A stretch of 64,000 nt of DNA from Blastocatellia bacterium (GTDB lineage: Bacteria > Acidobacteriota > Blastocatellia > Chloracidobacteriales > JADJPF01), in NCBI GenBank assembly GCA_016713405.1, contig JADJPF010000011.1:1-64000 (forward strand). Reading direction: 5' to 3'. This document shows positions 54,434-63,323 of this stretch, in pieces. The notes under the pieces were generated by a model. That model was not told the DNA's origin and searched no databases. It saw only the letters and a program-made list of their open reading frames with translations. The position numbers and the translations under genes were made by a program. How positions within the stretch are numbered: the first letter of the stretch is position 1; each line of letters opens with the position of its first letter.

Positions 54434-57076
54434 ATGTTTAGTATAAAAAACTTCTGGCAACGCTTTTTGAAAAAAGATGAAGTGCATCAAGAAATTGATG
54501 AAGAATTAGAATTTCATCTAGAAATGTGCATTAAAGATAATATTGCTGCTGGAATGAGTGCTGAAGAAGCAAAAGCAGATGCAATGCGGCGTTTTGGGAA
54601 TTTGCAAAAGGTAAAAAGCGATTGCCGAGAAGCAAAAGGAATAGAAATGATAGAAAATTTTTATCAAGATCTCCGCTACGGCTTACGTATGTTAGCTAAT
54701 AAACCAAGCTTTACTTTTGTTGCTATTTTAGCTTTAGCATTAGGAATTGGTGCTACAAGTGCTATTTTTAGTATTGTTAACAATGTAATACTGCGTCCAC
54801 TACCTTTTAAGGCACAAGAAGATTTAGTAATGCTTTGGGAGACAAATTTAACCACTGGACACGAACAAGTAGAGACATCTTATCCAAATTTTTTAGATTG
54901 GCAAAAACAAAATCAGGTTTTTGAGCAAGTTGCTGTGCTACCTTCGGTTAATTTTGATTGGACAATGACGGGTAGAGAAGAACCACAACAAGTAGTAGGT
55001 GTTTTTACTTCGGCTAATTTCTTTTCTTTGCTAGGAGTTAGCCCGGCTTTAGGACGTGATTTTACAGCAGAAGATGAGCGTCAAGGAGCAGCACCAGTAG
55101 CAGTTATTAGCCATGGACTTTGGCAAAGGCAATTTGGAGGAGATCCAAAAATCATTGGTCAAAAACTTACTGTTGAAGGTGAACCAATGACAGTAATTGG
55201 AGTAATGCCAAGGGAGTTTGATTTTCCAAGCGGTGTTGAACTTTGGTCGCCGCTAACACCTAGCCCTGATGGATGGACGGAGCAACGGGATTTTCGAGTT
55301 TTAAGAGCAATTGGGCGCATCAAGGCTGGAATGAGTTTTAGCCAAGCCCAAGCTGGCATGAATACACTTGCAGAACGTCTTGGACAAGAATATCCAAAAG
55401 AAAATAAAGGTTTTGGTATTATTTTAATTCCTTTAACTAAAGTAATATTTGGTAGTACAGAGCAAGCATTTTTAGTAATGCTAGGTGCTGTTGGGCTGGT
55501 TTTGCTAATTTCTTGTGCTAATGTAGCCAATTTGTTATTGGCTAGGGCGGCTAGTCGTCAACGTGAATTTGCTGTTCGGGTTGCTTTAGGCGCGGGGCGA
55601 TTTCGCTTAATTAGACAACTTTTAACAGAAAGTTTATTGCTAGCTTTAATTGGTGGAACAATAGGGCTATTAGTAGCTTTTATTGGAATAAAAGCTTTAG
55701 TTGGATTAGCACCAGCAGATATTCCTAGGATTGCAGATGTAAAACTAGATTTTCAAGTAATAGGTTTTACTTTTTTAACTTCTTTGTTGACTTCAATAAT
55801 TTTTGGACTAGTCCCAGCCTGGCAAACGGCTAAAACTAATGTTAACGAATTTCTTAAAGAAAGTGGGACAAGGCTTTTAGGAAGCGCACAGACTCATCAA
55901 ATTAGAAATTATTTGGTAGTTATTGAAGTTGCTTTTGCTGTTATTTTAATGGTTGGTGCTGGTTTGATGGGACGAAGCTTTTATAAATTACAAAATGTTG
56001 ATGCTGGCTTTAACCCAAAGAATATATTGACTTTAAGGGTTGCTCTTAATCAAGGAAAATATCCTGACAAAGATAAAAAAAGGATCTTTTTTGAACAGCT
56101 TTATGAAAAGGTAAAGATTCTCCCTAATGTTGAGTCTGCTGGATGTGTTTTAATGCGTCCTTTGTCTGGAACTGTAGGATGGGATTATCCATTTAGTATT
56201 GAAGGGCAAAGCTTAAACGAACATAAAAATAACCCTCCTTCAAATTTTGAAACCATTAGCCCAAATTATTTTCAAACTATGGGTATTCAACTCTTAAAAG
56301 GACGTGATTTTACTGAGCAAGATAAAGCAGATAGCCCACATGTTGTAATAATTGGTGAATCGCTAGCTAAAAAGTATTGGCCCGGTCTTGACCCTATAGG
56401 CAAAAAGCTAAAAATTGGCCCGCCAGAATCTAACCGCCCTTGGATGGAAGTTGTTGGAATGGTTAAAGATGTCCGATACCGTGAATGGGAAGCTACACGT
56501 CTTGATATTTATATGCCTTTTCCACAACACCCACAATATCGTATGGATTTTGTTCTAAAAACTAAAGGCGACCCATTTGCACTAGTTTCAGCCTTTAACC
56601 AAGCCGTTTATGAGCTAGATAAAGATCAGGCTACTTCTGCCATTACAACTATGTCAGAGTTAGTTGCCACAACGCTAGCACGTTCTCGCTACAATATGTT
56701 TTTATTTAGTTTATTTGCAATGTTGGCTTTAATTCTTGCAATTGTAGGAGTTTATGGAGTGCTTTCTTATACAGTTGCCCAACGTACACAAGAAATAGGA
56801 CTGCGTCTCGCCTTAGGTGCTAGCGAGACAAATATCTTAAAACTAGTTATTGGACAAGGCTTAAAGCTAGTTTTTATAGGTGTAGTGATTGGTTTAACTG
56901 TTGCTTGGTGGTTAAGTCAATTACTTGGTAGTTTGCTTTATCAAGTAAGTGTAACAGATCCAATTACTTACATAATAATCCCACTATTTTTAATTCTAAT
57001 TGCAACACTTGCTAGCTACTTACCAGCACGGCGAGCAATAAAAGTTGACCCAATAATTGCACTTCGTTGTGATTAG
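54434..57076 (+). CDS. duplicated MacB/FtsX-type orphan permease (ADOP)
   Basis: An 880-residue membrane protein. Residues of about 1-75 form the cytoplasmic permease-prefix helix pair (E-I-D-E-E-L-E-F-H-L). Then a MacB periplasmic core (L-R-P-L-P-F, S-Y-P-N-F-L-D-W), a FtsX domain with three helices near 355-455, a second periplasmic core from about 510 and a second FtsX domain at about 755-870, ending L-P-A-R-R-A-I-K-V-D-P-I-I-A-L-R. This double architecture without its own ATPase is the acidobacterial duplicated orphan permease family. Likely roles are export or mechanotransmission with a MacB-like ATPase elsewhere. The gene is intact and has a terminator after it. Confidence 0.92.
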   Translation: MFSIKNFWQRFLKKDEVHQEIDEELEFHLEMCIKDNIAAGMSAEEAKADAMRRFGNLQKVKSDCREAKGIEMIENFYQDLRYGLRMLANKPSFTFVAILALALGIGATSAIFSIVNNVILRPLPFKAQEDLVMLWETNLTTGHEQVETSYPNFLDWQKQNQVFEQVAVLPSVNFDWTMTGREEPQQVVGVFTSANFFSLLGVSPALGRDFTAEDERQGAAPVAVISHGLWQRQFGGDPKIIGQKLTVEGEPMTVIGVMPREFDFPSGVELWSPLTPSPDGWTEQRDFRVLRAIGRIKAGMSFSQAQAGMNTLAERLGQEYPKENKGFGIILIPLTKVIFGSTEQAFLVMLGAVGLVLLISCANVANLLLARAASRQREFAVRVALGAGRFRLIRQLLTESLLLALIGGTIGLLVAFIGIKALVGLAPADIPRIADVKLDFQVIGFTFLTSLLTSIIFGLVPAWQTAKTNVNEFLKESGTRLLGSAQTHQIRNYLVVIEVAFAVILMVGAGLMGRSFYKLQNVDAGFNPKNILTLRVALNQGKYPDKDKKRIFFEQLYEKVKILPNVESAGCVLMRPLSGTVGWDYPFSIEGQSLNEHKNNPPSNFETISPNYFQTMGIQLLKGRDFTEQDKADSPHVVIIGESLAKKYWPGLDPIGKKLKIGPPESNRPWMEVVGMVKDVRYREWEATRLDIYMPFPQHPQYRMDFVLKTKGDPFALVSAFNQAVYELDKDQATSAITTMSELVATTLARSRYNMFLFSLFAMLALILAIVGVYGVLSYTVAQRTQEIGLRLALGASETNILKLVIGQGLKLVFIGVVIGLTVAWWLSQLLGSLLYQVSVTDPITYIIIPLFLILIATLASYLPARRAIKVDPIIALRCD

Positions 57077-57093
57077 TTGTTTCTAAAACTAAG

Positions 57094-57134
57094 AAGGCCA
57101 AGTAGTTTAAGATTATCTACTTAGCCTTTAATTT
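57094..57134 (+). terminator. intrinsic terminator after the permease
   Basis: AAGGCCAAGTAG (57094-57105) pairs with CTACTTAGCCTT (57118-57129) with one mismatch; a 12-base loop and AT-rich T-containing tail (TAATTTTTA) follow. Confidence 0.6.
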
Positions 57135-57190
57135 TTACTCAATGTTTGAAAATTAATAGAAAATGTTTGTTTTGAATCAGTTATAGATAA

Positions 57191-57568
57191 TTAATCAAAC
57201 TCTAAGTCAACACCATTTTCACAAAAATTAAATTTAGCTGCTTCTGATTCTGAACCATCATCATAAACGGCCTTAACATATTGATCACAAGCTTCACCAT
57301 TAGTAGATTGATCCCAAACTAATTTGACCGTTTGACCGGGTTTTATCCCGCTTCCAATATCAAAATAACCATAATCACTACCATCTTCAGACACTAAAAT
57401 CTTCTTAATTGTATTACCAGTGTTATTAGTCACTGTGAAGGAATATTCTTCCATAAATTTAGCATATTTGGCATGACTGACAGAAAAACCTGTCATAACA
57501 AGCATCATTACTGCGGCAAGAGCTATAGTTTTTAAGTTTTTTAGTGATTTGAGTTTGATGGTTATCAT
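57191..57568 (-). CDS. small secreted protein of unknown function
   Basis: A 125-residue protein with a long signal peptide (LALAAVMMLVMTGFSVSHA, cleavage likely after H-A) and a mature domain of about 95 residues. The mature part has the pattern Y-S-F-T-V-T-N-N-T-G-N-T-I-K-K-I-L-V-S, then K-P-G-Q-T-V-K-L-V-W, and two Cys (E-A-C-D and N-F-C-E) that may form a disulfide in the periplasm. It resembles small beta-sandwich proteins with an N-T-T-G-x-x-I-x-x-I strand. Function unrecognised. AAGGGGAGAAC precedes ATG 57568. Confidence 0.6.
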   Translation of the reverse strand: MITIKLKSLKNLKTIALAAVMMLVMTGFSVSHAKYAKFMEEYSFTVTNNTGNTIKKILVSEDGSDYGYFDIGSGIKPGQTVKLVWDQSTNGEACDQYVKAVYDDGSESEAAKFNFCENGVDLEFD

Positions 57569-57725
57569 AATTTGTTCTCCCCTTAAAGAATTGGCTATAA
57601 AGTATTTTAGTTGTTTGTCGCCAGTAGTCTACTTAGACGGGTAATGATTGTCTAGTATAGCGGGCTATATTTTTTAACTTGTATCGATAAACAGCTTTTT
57701 TTATCGCCAAAAAGGAAAAATAACA

Positions 57726-59195
57726 TTATTTCCCCTTACTATTAACTAGGTACTCTTCAGGGTTAAATGGTTCTACGCGCTGTTTAAATTTCCAAGTAAA
57801 ACTGGGCCAAAGCGTTGAATTACGGCCCGTAGGGTCAAGATACCAACTAGCACATCTGCCAGCAGTCCAAACCGTCCCTTGCATTTTTTTATCAACTTCA
57901 GAAACAAACTCATCTTGTGCTTCTTTGCGGGGTTCAACTGTTGCAACACTATGCTTTTTCATATAGCGAACTGCATTTAAGACGTGTGCAATTTGACTTT
58001 CAATCATATAAACAACAGATGTGTGACCTAATCCAGTATTTGGGCCAAGTAGCAAAAAGAAATTTGGAAAGCCTGAAATAGTCGTTCCTAAATAAGCTTT
58101 GGGGCTACCTTGCCAAGTTTGAGCAAGGGTTTTTCCTTCTCTACCATAAATATGATCGGCAAAAGGCAAATCTGTTACATGAAAACCTGTGGCAAAAATA
58201 ATTGTATCTATTTTTCTAGTTGTTCCATCTTTGGTAGTAATTGAATCTTGACCAACTTCTTTAACCGCTTCTGTTATTACTTCAACATTAGGTTTGGCAA
58301 GTGATGGAAGGTAATCATTAGAAATTAAAATTCTTTTGCACCCTATTACATAATTAGGCGTAAGTTTTTCTCTTAATTGTGGATCTTGGATAGATTTTTT
58401 TAGGTGATTTACAGCAATAAAACCATTTATATTCATTACCCAAGGATTACGAAAATAAATAACGTAAATTTCGCGTATCCAATAAATTAGCATACGCATT
58501 AAATATTGGGTAAAGGGGAATTGCCTAAAAAGTTTTTTCTCAAAATCGCTTATTGCTCTGTCATGACGAGGAATAACCCAGGGTGGAGTGCGTTGAAACA
58601 AATATAGTTTTTTAACTTTAGGTTCAATAGCTGGGACAAATTGAATTGCAGATGCTCCAGTGCCAATTACAGCAACAGTTTTGTCAGTTAAATCATAATT
58701 ATGATCCCACCTTGCAGAGTGAAAATGGTTTCCTTGAAAATTTTCTAAACCAGCTAAATTTGGCAGCGATGGTTCACATAAAGCCCCAATAGCACCTACT
58801 AAAATATTAGCTGTAAGCGAACCTTGGGAAGTTTCTATAAGCCAATGTTTTCTTTCCTCTTGCCAAAAAACTTTTGTAACTTCATGACTAAACCAGATAT
58901 GAGGCAAAATTTTATAGTTTTCAGCACAACGGCGTAGATAAGCCCAAATTTCTGCTTGAGGTGAATACATTCGACTCCAATCAGGATTAGGAGCAAAGGA
59001 AAAAGAATAAAGATGAGATTGCACATCACAAGCACAGCCTGGATAACTATTATCTCGCCAAGTGCCGCCTACATCATTGGCTCTTTCTAAGACTACAAAA
59101 TCATCAATTCCTTCTTCCTTAAGTTTAATTGCTGTTCCAAGTCCGCCAAAACCGCTACCAATAATTGCTACTTGAAAATGTTTTAATTGATCCAT
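57726..59195 (-). CDS. flavin-containing monooxygenase, Baeyer-Villiger-like
   Basis: A 489-residue protein. The N-terminal FAD fold is G-S-G-F-G-G-L-G near residue 13. The Baeyer-Villiger fingerprint F-x-G-x-x-x-H-x-x-x-W is present as F-Q-G-N-H-F-H-S-A-R-W-D, near residue 157. The NADPH-binding fold is V-I-G-T-G-A-S-A near 180. ATG-rich late motifs and F-A-T-G-F-H are typical of class B flavoprotein monooxygenases. It uses NADPH and O2 to insert oxygen into ketones or oxidise N/S atoms. Substrate is unknown. AGGAAGT precedes ATG 59195. It stands next to a histidine kinase gene on the same strand. Confidence 0.88.
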   Translation of the reverse strand: MDQLKHFQVAIIGSGFGGLGTAIKLKEEGIDDFVVLERANDVGGTWRDNSYPGCACDVQSHLYSFSFAPNPDWSRMYSPQAEIWAYLRRCAENYKILPHIWFSHEVTKVFWQEERKHWLIETSQGSLTANILVGAIGALCEPSLPNLAGLENFQGNHFHSARWDHNYDLTDKTVAVIGTGASAIQFVPAIEPKVKKLYLFQRTPPWVIPRHDRAISDFEKKLFRQFPFTQYLMRMLIYWIREIYVIYFRNPWVMNINGFIAVNHLKKSIQDPQLREKLTPNYVIGCKRILISNDYLPSLAKPNVEVITEAVKEVGQDSITTKDGTTRKIDTIIFATGFHVTDLPFADHIYGREGKTLAQTWQGSPKAYLGTTISGFPNFFLLLGPNTGLGHTSVVYMIESQIAHVLNAVRYMKKHSVATVEPRKEAQDEFVSEVDKKMQGTVWTAGRCASWYLDPTGRNSTLWPSFTWKFKQRVEPFNPEEYLVNSKGK

Positions 59196-59230
59196 AGTTA
59201 TACTTCCTAAAATTAGCTGTTATTTTGTTA

Positions 59231-60942
59231 TTATTTTAATGGTAGAGAAAACCAAAATGTGCTTCCTTGACCTTCCTGGCTTTCTACCCGATTTGACCAT
59301 TATGTTTTTCAATAATTGCTTTACAAATTGCTTGTCCAAGGCCCGTTCCACCTTTTTTACGAGAGTCATTTGCTTCTACTTGCTTAAAACGTTCAAAAAT
59401 TTGCCCATGAAAATTAGTTGGAATACCTCGACCAAAATCTATAACTTTTACTTCTAATTTATTGTTAACTTGTTGAGAAGAAACGACAATTTTGCCATTT
59501 GGTAAAGAAAATTTTATTGCATTTGACAATAAATTAACTAAAACCTGTGCTAAACGGTCTTCATCTGCATAAACTACAGTGTCAGAAATATGTGCTTCTA
59601 CTTTAAGTTCTTCTTTTTCTGCAACTACCTTAATAGTCTCTATTGCACGTGAAACTATAGATAATATGGATACTTCTTCAAAGTGCATCTCCAAAGTGCC
59701 TTTTTCCAGTCGTTCATAATCTAAAATATCATTAATTAGGTTAAGTAGCCTTTTACTGTTACGTTCTGCAATTTCTACTGCTTCTTGTGATTCTATAGAA
59801 AGCTCACCTAAAAACCCGGCTGATAATAAGCTTAAAGACCCTGAAATAGAGGCTAGAGGCGTGCGAAGTTCATGGCTTACTGTAGCAACAAACTCTGTTT
59901 TTGCTCTCTCTGCCTCTTTTTGCTCAGAAATATCTCTAAGATGACCACTATAGTAAATATTATGATCTACACGAAACTCACTAAGGGAGAACTCTGCCAA
60001 AAAAATACTTCCATCTTTCTTTATAGCATTTATTTCGGTAATACGACCTAGATAAGTTTTAAGAAAATCTTCAAGACTACTGCCTATAGAGCGTTTAGAA
60101 AAAAGTGCTTGAATGTGTTGACCAATTAATTCTTTTGCTTGATAGCCAAACATTTTTTCTGCTGCTGGATTTAACGAATCAATACAACCTTGACTTGATA
60201 AAGTAACAAGGCCAACTAGCATATTATTAATGATTGATCTTGTATAAGCTTCACTAGTAGTTAATGAATTTAGGACTTGTTCCAGTTCACCTTGTTTAAG
60301 AACTAATAATTTTTGGCGATAGCGGTCTTGAATGTGTAAAGTTTCTAGGTGAGTAAAATTAATAAGTCTGGTTCTAAACATTACTATAGATAAGAATACG
60401 GAGGCAAACAAAGCAAATCCAAAATGCACCCAATAGGGCGAAGGAGTAGAGAAATAAGCTACACCGGCCCAGCTACCTAATACAAAAATTAAAGTTCCAA
60501 CAAACCATCTTACAGAAAGAAAAATACTACCTATACCAATAACTAACAACATAAAATTAGTTGTTTGTTGTGCCTCTTGTACTAAATAAATATGAATTGT
60601 GCTATTTATAGACATCATAGCAGCAATAAGAAAACAAAGAGGATTAACTAAATTTAAGGAAAGAGTTTTTTTTCTGTTGTAAGTGCTAATACTTATAAAA
60701 GTAATTGCTGTTAATGCTGCTAAAGAAAAAAGCCATTTATTTATAGGTGGTGGAAGTACAAAAATATGACCTACAGCAAAAACTACATAAAGTAAGCTAA
60801 GAATAAAAGTTGCTGGTGGGAGAAAATCCCTAACAAGTCCATTTAAGGCAGCAGTAATTTCTTCTTTAGAAACCTGCAAACCTATATTTACATTGCTAGA
60901 ACTAGATAAATCCTGCTTTAATTTTTTACTTATTTCTTTCAA
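59231..60942 (-). CDS. membrane PAS sensor histidine kinase, one frameshift near the end
   Basis: About 571 codons starting from TTG 60942, the first start after an in-frame stop. Residues of about 40-205 hold about six hydrophobic helices, then a coiled linker, a PAS domain (I-I-N-N-M-L-V-G-L-V-T-L...Y-S-G-H-L-R-D-I-S), a HisKA dimerisation domain with the phospho-His in F-V-A-T-V-S-H-E-L-R-T-P, and HATPase_c with the N, G1 and G2 boxes (N-L-L-S-N-A-I-K-F, D-F-G-R-G-I-P, G-G-T-G-L-G). The last codons shift at the C run 59287-59289 (one C added gives V-E-S-Q-E-G-Q-G-S-T-F-W-F-S-L-P-L-K). No response regulator is adjacent, so it is an orphan kinase. Confidence 0.9.
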
Positions 60943-60967
60943 ATACTTTTACTTACTAAAAAACTTT

Positions 60968-61035
60968 AATTAGAGGTTAAAAAGTGAATCTGCCACACCA
61001 AAATTAGAGGTTAAAAAGTGAATCTGCCACACCAA
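60968..61035. repeat. 34-bp tandem duplication over a stop codon
   Basis: Two identical copies (60968-61001 and 61002-61035) begin AATTAGAGGTTAAAAAGTGA. The second copy carries the last codons and stop (TTA at 61004-61006) of the minus-strand lipoprotein gene; the first is a non-coding copy just downstream of that stop. A recent slippage event or an assembly artefact would explain it. Confidence 0.9.
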
Positions 61036-61663
61036 TATCTACTTGCAAGCTTTTCCATTCGGTTTTAGAGTTTAACTTTCCATCAATAAAAGTGTCCCAG
61101 GTTATTGGTAACATTAATTGAGTGTCAATCAAGATAATATCTCGTCTGTTATTGCGATCAACTTGTAGTTGGTAATAGTCGCGGTCTAGTTTAACTTGAC
61201 TAAGGGTTGCATTTCCTGAAGATACAGCCTTTTCTATATCTTTAATTGTTCCTCCTAAATGACTAGTAACAAAGGTGCCTCCATCACCATCTTGTAACCT
61301 TTTATCATTTGGTTCCATTGTAATTGTAATAATACTTAATATACCACCAGCATGAGCGCGTACCTTACCAGCTTTATTATAAACAGCCACCGCGCCTTTA
61401 TCTTTGCCAATGTTTACTTCTAGTCGAATTAATTGAGGCTTCTTAAAATAATATTTATGACCATCTTGTTTTGGTTTTCCATTTTTATACTTAGTGCTTA
61501 CAACTTGACATTGATAATCTTTTATAGCTGTAAATCGTTGATTTAATTGTGTTAAGATCTCCTGTGGTGAAGTTGGAGAACTCGCTTGTCCTTTTACTAA
61601 ACTACAGCCTAAAATGACTAAAACTGCCAATATAGAAATAATAACTTGTTTAAAAGATTGCAT
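61004..61663 (-). CDS. lipoprotein with LolA-like fold (DUF1571-like)
   Basis: A 219-residue protein with a lipobox (V-I-L-G-C-S) after a hydrophobic N-terminal segment, so it is probably lipidated. The mature part starts S-P-Q-E-I-L-T-Q-L-N-Q-R-F-T-A-I-K-D-Y-Q-C, then Y-Y-F-K-K-P-Q-L-I-R-L-E-V, the strand pattern of DUF1571/LolA-like proteins that bind lipid tails. D-T-Q-L-M-L-P-I-T-W fits the same fold. Function is uncertain. GAAGAG lies upstream of ATG 61663. A 34-bp duplication covers its 3' end. Confidence 0.7.
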   Translation of the reverse strand: MQSFKQVIISILAVLVILGCSLVKGQASSPTSPQEILTQLNQRFTAIKDYQCQVVSTKYKNGKPKQDGHKYYFKKPQLIRLEVNIGKDKGAVAVYNKAGKVRAHAGGILSIITITMEPNDKRLQDGDGGTFVTSHLGGTIKDIEKAVSSGNATLSQVKLDRDYYQLQVDRNNRRDIILIDTQLMLPITWDTFIDGKLNSKTEWKSLQVDIGVADSLFNL

Positions 61664-61801
61664 TTTTTTCTCTTCTTAACTTGGATTAATTATTGTAACA
61701 ACTGTGCTAAGATAGCACGATTATACTTCAAGATAAGCCAAGTAAGAAAATAGAAAATTCTTGAAAACTAAGCTAGGTAAAATGCGACGGTAAGGAGATT
61801 T

Positions 61802-63259
61802 ATGAAGACTTTATTACTTAATCCACCTTCATTTGAAAACTTTGATGGTGGTGCTAGTTCCCGATGGCCTGCAACACGCGAAATAGCGTCATTTTGGTAT
61901 CCAGTATGGTTAGCCTATCCAGCAGGAATGATTCCTGAGTCCCGATTGTTAGACGCTCCCCCACACGGCGTAAGTATGAAAGAAACCTTGGAAATAGCTA
62001 AAGACTATGATTTTGTAGTAGTTTTTACTAGCACCCCAGGAATTCATAATGATATCCGAATGGCTGAGATGATGAAGGCAAATAAACCGGATCAAAAAAT
62101 TACTTTTGTTGGGCCACACGTAACTGTTAGACCTGAAGAAACCTTACGCGCTACTACTGCGATTGACTTTGTATGTCGCAAAGAGTTTGACTTTAGTGTA
62201 ACAGAATTTGCTGCTGGCAAGCCATTAGAAGAAATTCAAGGTGTTAGCTACATTAAGAATAATGAAATTGTTCATAATCCAGACCGTCCACCGCTTCATG
62301 ACCTAGATCAGCTACCTTTTGCAACGGAAATTTATGCTCGTGATATGGATATTACCAAATACAATGTCCCGTTTTTACTCCATCCTTACGTTGCTTTTTA
62401 CACTGAGCGAGGTTGTCCTGCACTTTGTACTTTCTGTTTATGGCCTCAAACTATGAGCGGACATCCTTGGCGCACTCGTAGTTCTGATAATGTGGTAGCA
62501 GAAGTCAAACGCGCTCTTGAACTTTTCCCAAATATGAAGGAAATTTTCTTTGATGATGATACTTTTGCTTGGCGTAAATCACGAGTTTTAGAAATTTGTG
62601 AAAAGTTTAAGCCGCTAAAATTTACTTGGTCTTGTACATCTCGCGTTCATACCGATTATGAAACACTAAAAGCTATGAAAGAAGCAGGTTGTCGGCTCTT
62701 GATTGTTGGCTTTGAGTCAGGCGATGATCAAATTCTTAAGAATATTAAAAAAGGCACAAATGTAGAAATGGCTCGCAAGTTTATGAAAAACTGTAAAAAG
62801 CTTGGCATAGTTGTCCATGGCGATTTTATTCTTGGCCTGCCAGGTGAGACTAAAGAAACAGTTGAAAGAACTATCAAGTTTGCAAAAGAAATTGACTGCG
62901 AAACCATCCAAGTTTCTATTGCCCACGCTTACCCAGGCACAGAAATGTATGATGAATGGAAGGAAAAAGGCATTTTAATTGAAAATGAAATGACTGACGA
63001 CGAAGGCCATCAACTACCACACGCAGAACTTCCAGGAATTACTCGCGGCGAAATTATGCGCCAAGTAGAACGTTTTTATGATGAATATTATTTTCGTCCT
63101 CGTGTAGTTGCTCGAATTGTCAGCAAAGCAATTTTTGATAGCGATGAACGCAGCCGACTTTATAAGGAAGCAAAACAATTTTTACAACTACGTTCTAAAC
63201 GAAAAGAGTTTGTTAAAGCCCAACAAGCTCAAATTGGCACTTCACATAAAGGTGTTTAG
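61802..63259 (+). CDS. hpnJ: hopanoid B12-binding radical SAM protein HpnJ
   Basis: A 485-residue protein. An N-terminal cobalamin-binding fold (L-L-N-P-P-S, then I-T-F-V-G-P-H-V-T-V near 105) is followed by a radical SAM domain with the cluster motif C-P-A-L-C-T-F-C near residue 205 (C-x-x-x-C-x-x-C), W-S-C-T-S-R, G-F-E-S-G-D near 305 and G-L-P-G-E-T. The order and the D-A-P-P-H-G-V and C-L-W-P-Q-T-M-S-G-H-P-W-R-T-R segments match HpnJ, which converts bacteriohopanetetrol derivatives to the cyclitol ether. AAGGAG precedes ATG 61802. The downstream hpnK, 60 or so bases on, supports the assignment. The organism therefore probably makes cyclitol-ether hopanoids. Confidence 0.9.
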   Translation: MKTLLLNPPSFENFDGGASSRWPATREIASFWYPVWLAYPAGMIPESRLLDAPPHGVSMKETLEIAKDYDFVVVFTSTPGIHNDIRMAEMMKANKPDQKITFVGPHVTVRPEETLRATTAIDFVCRKEFDFSVTEFAAGKPLEEIQGVSYIKNNEIVHNPDRPPLHDLDQLPFATEIYARDMDITKYNVPFLLHPYVAFYTERGCPALCTFCLWPQTMSGHPWRTRSSDNVVAEVKRALELFPNMKEIFFDDDTFAWRKSRVLEICEKFKPLKFTWSCTSRVHTDYETLKAMKEAGCRLLIVGFESGDDQILKNIKKGTNVEMARKFMKNCKKLGIVVHGDFILGLPGETKETVERTIKFAKEIDCETIQVSIAHAYPGTEMYDEWKEKGILIENEMTDDEGHQLPHAELPGITRGEIMRQVERFYDEYYFRPRVVARIVSKAIFDSDERSRLYKEAKQFLQLRSKRKEFVKAQQAQIGTSHKGV

Positions 63260-63271
63260 TTAAATTTATCT

Positions 63272-63303
63272 AAGAAGTAGAAAGAAGTCTTTTTCTACTT
63301 CTT
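63272..63303 (+). terminator. hairpin between hpnJ and hpnK
   Basis: AAGAAGTAGAAA (63272-63283) pairs perfectly with TTTCTACTTCTT (63292-63303) around an 8-base loop. Only a weak T tract follows, so it may be an attenuator or processing site within an operon rather than a full terminator. Confidence 0.5.
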
Positions 63304-63323
63304 TATCCAATTATAGTTACAAG

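Noticed and set aside
55159..55530. Minus-strand ORF of 123 residues opposite the permease
   Set aside because: It is antisense to the well-supported MacB periplasmic domain and has no ribosome site.
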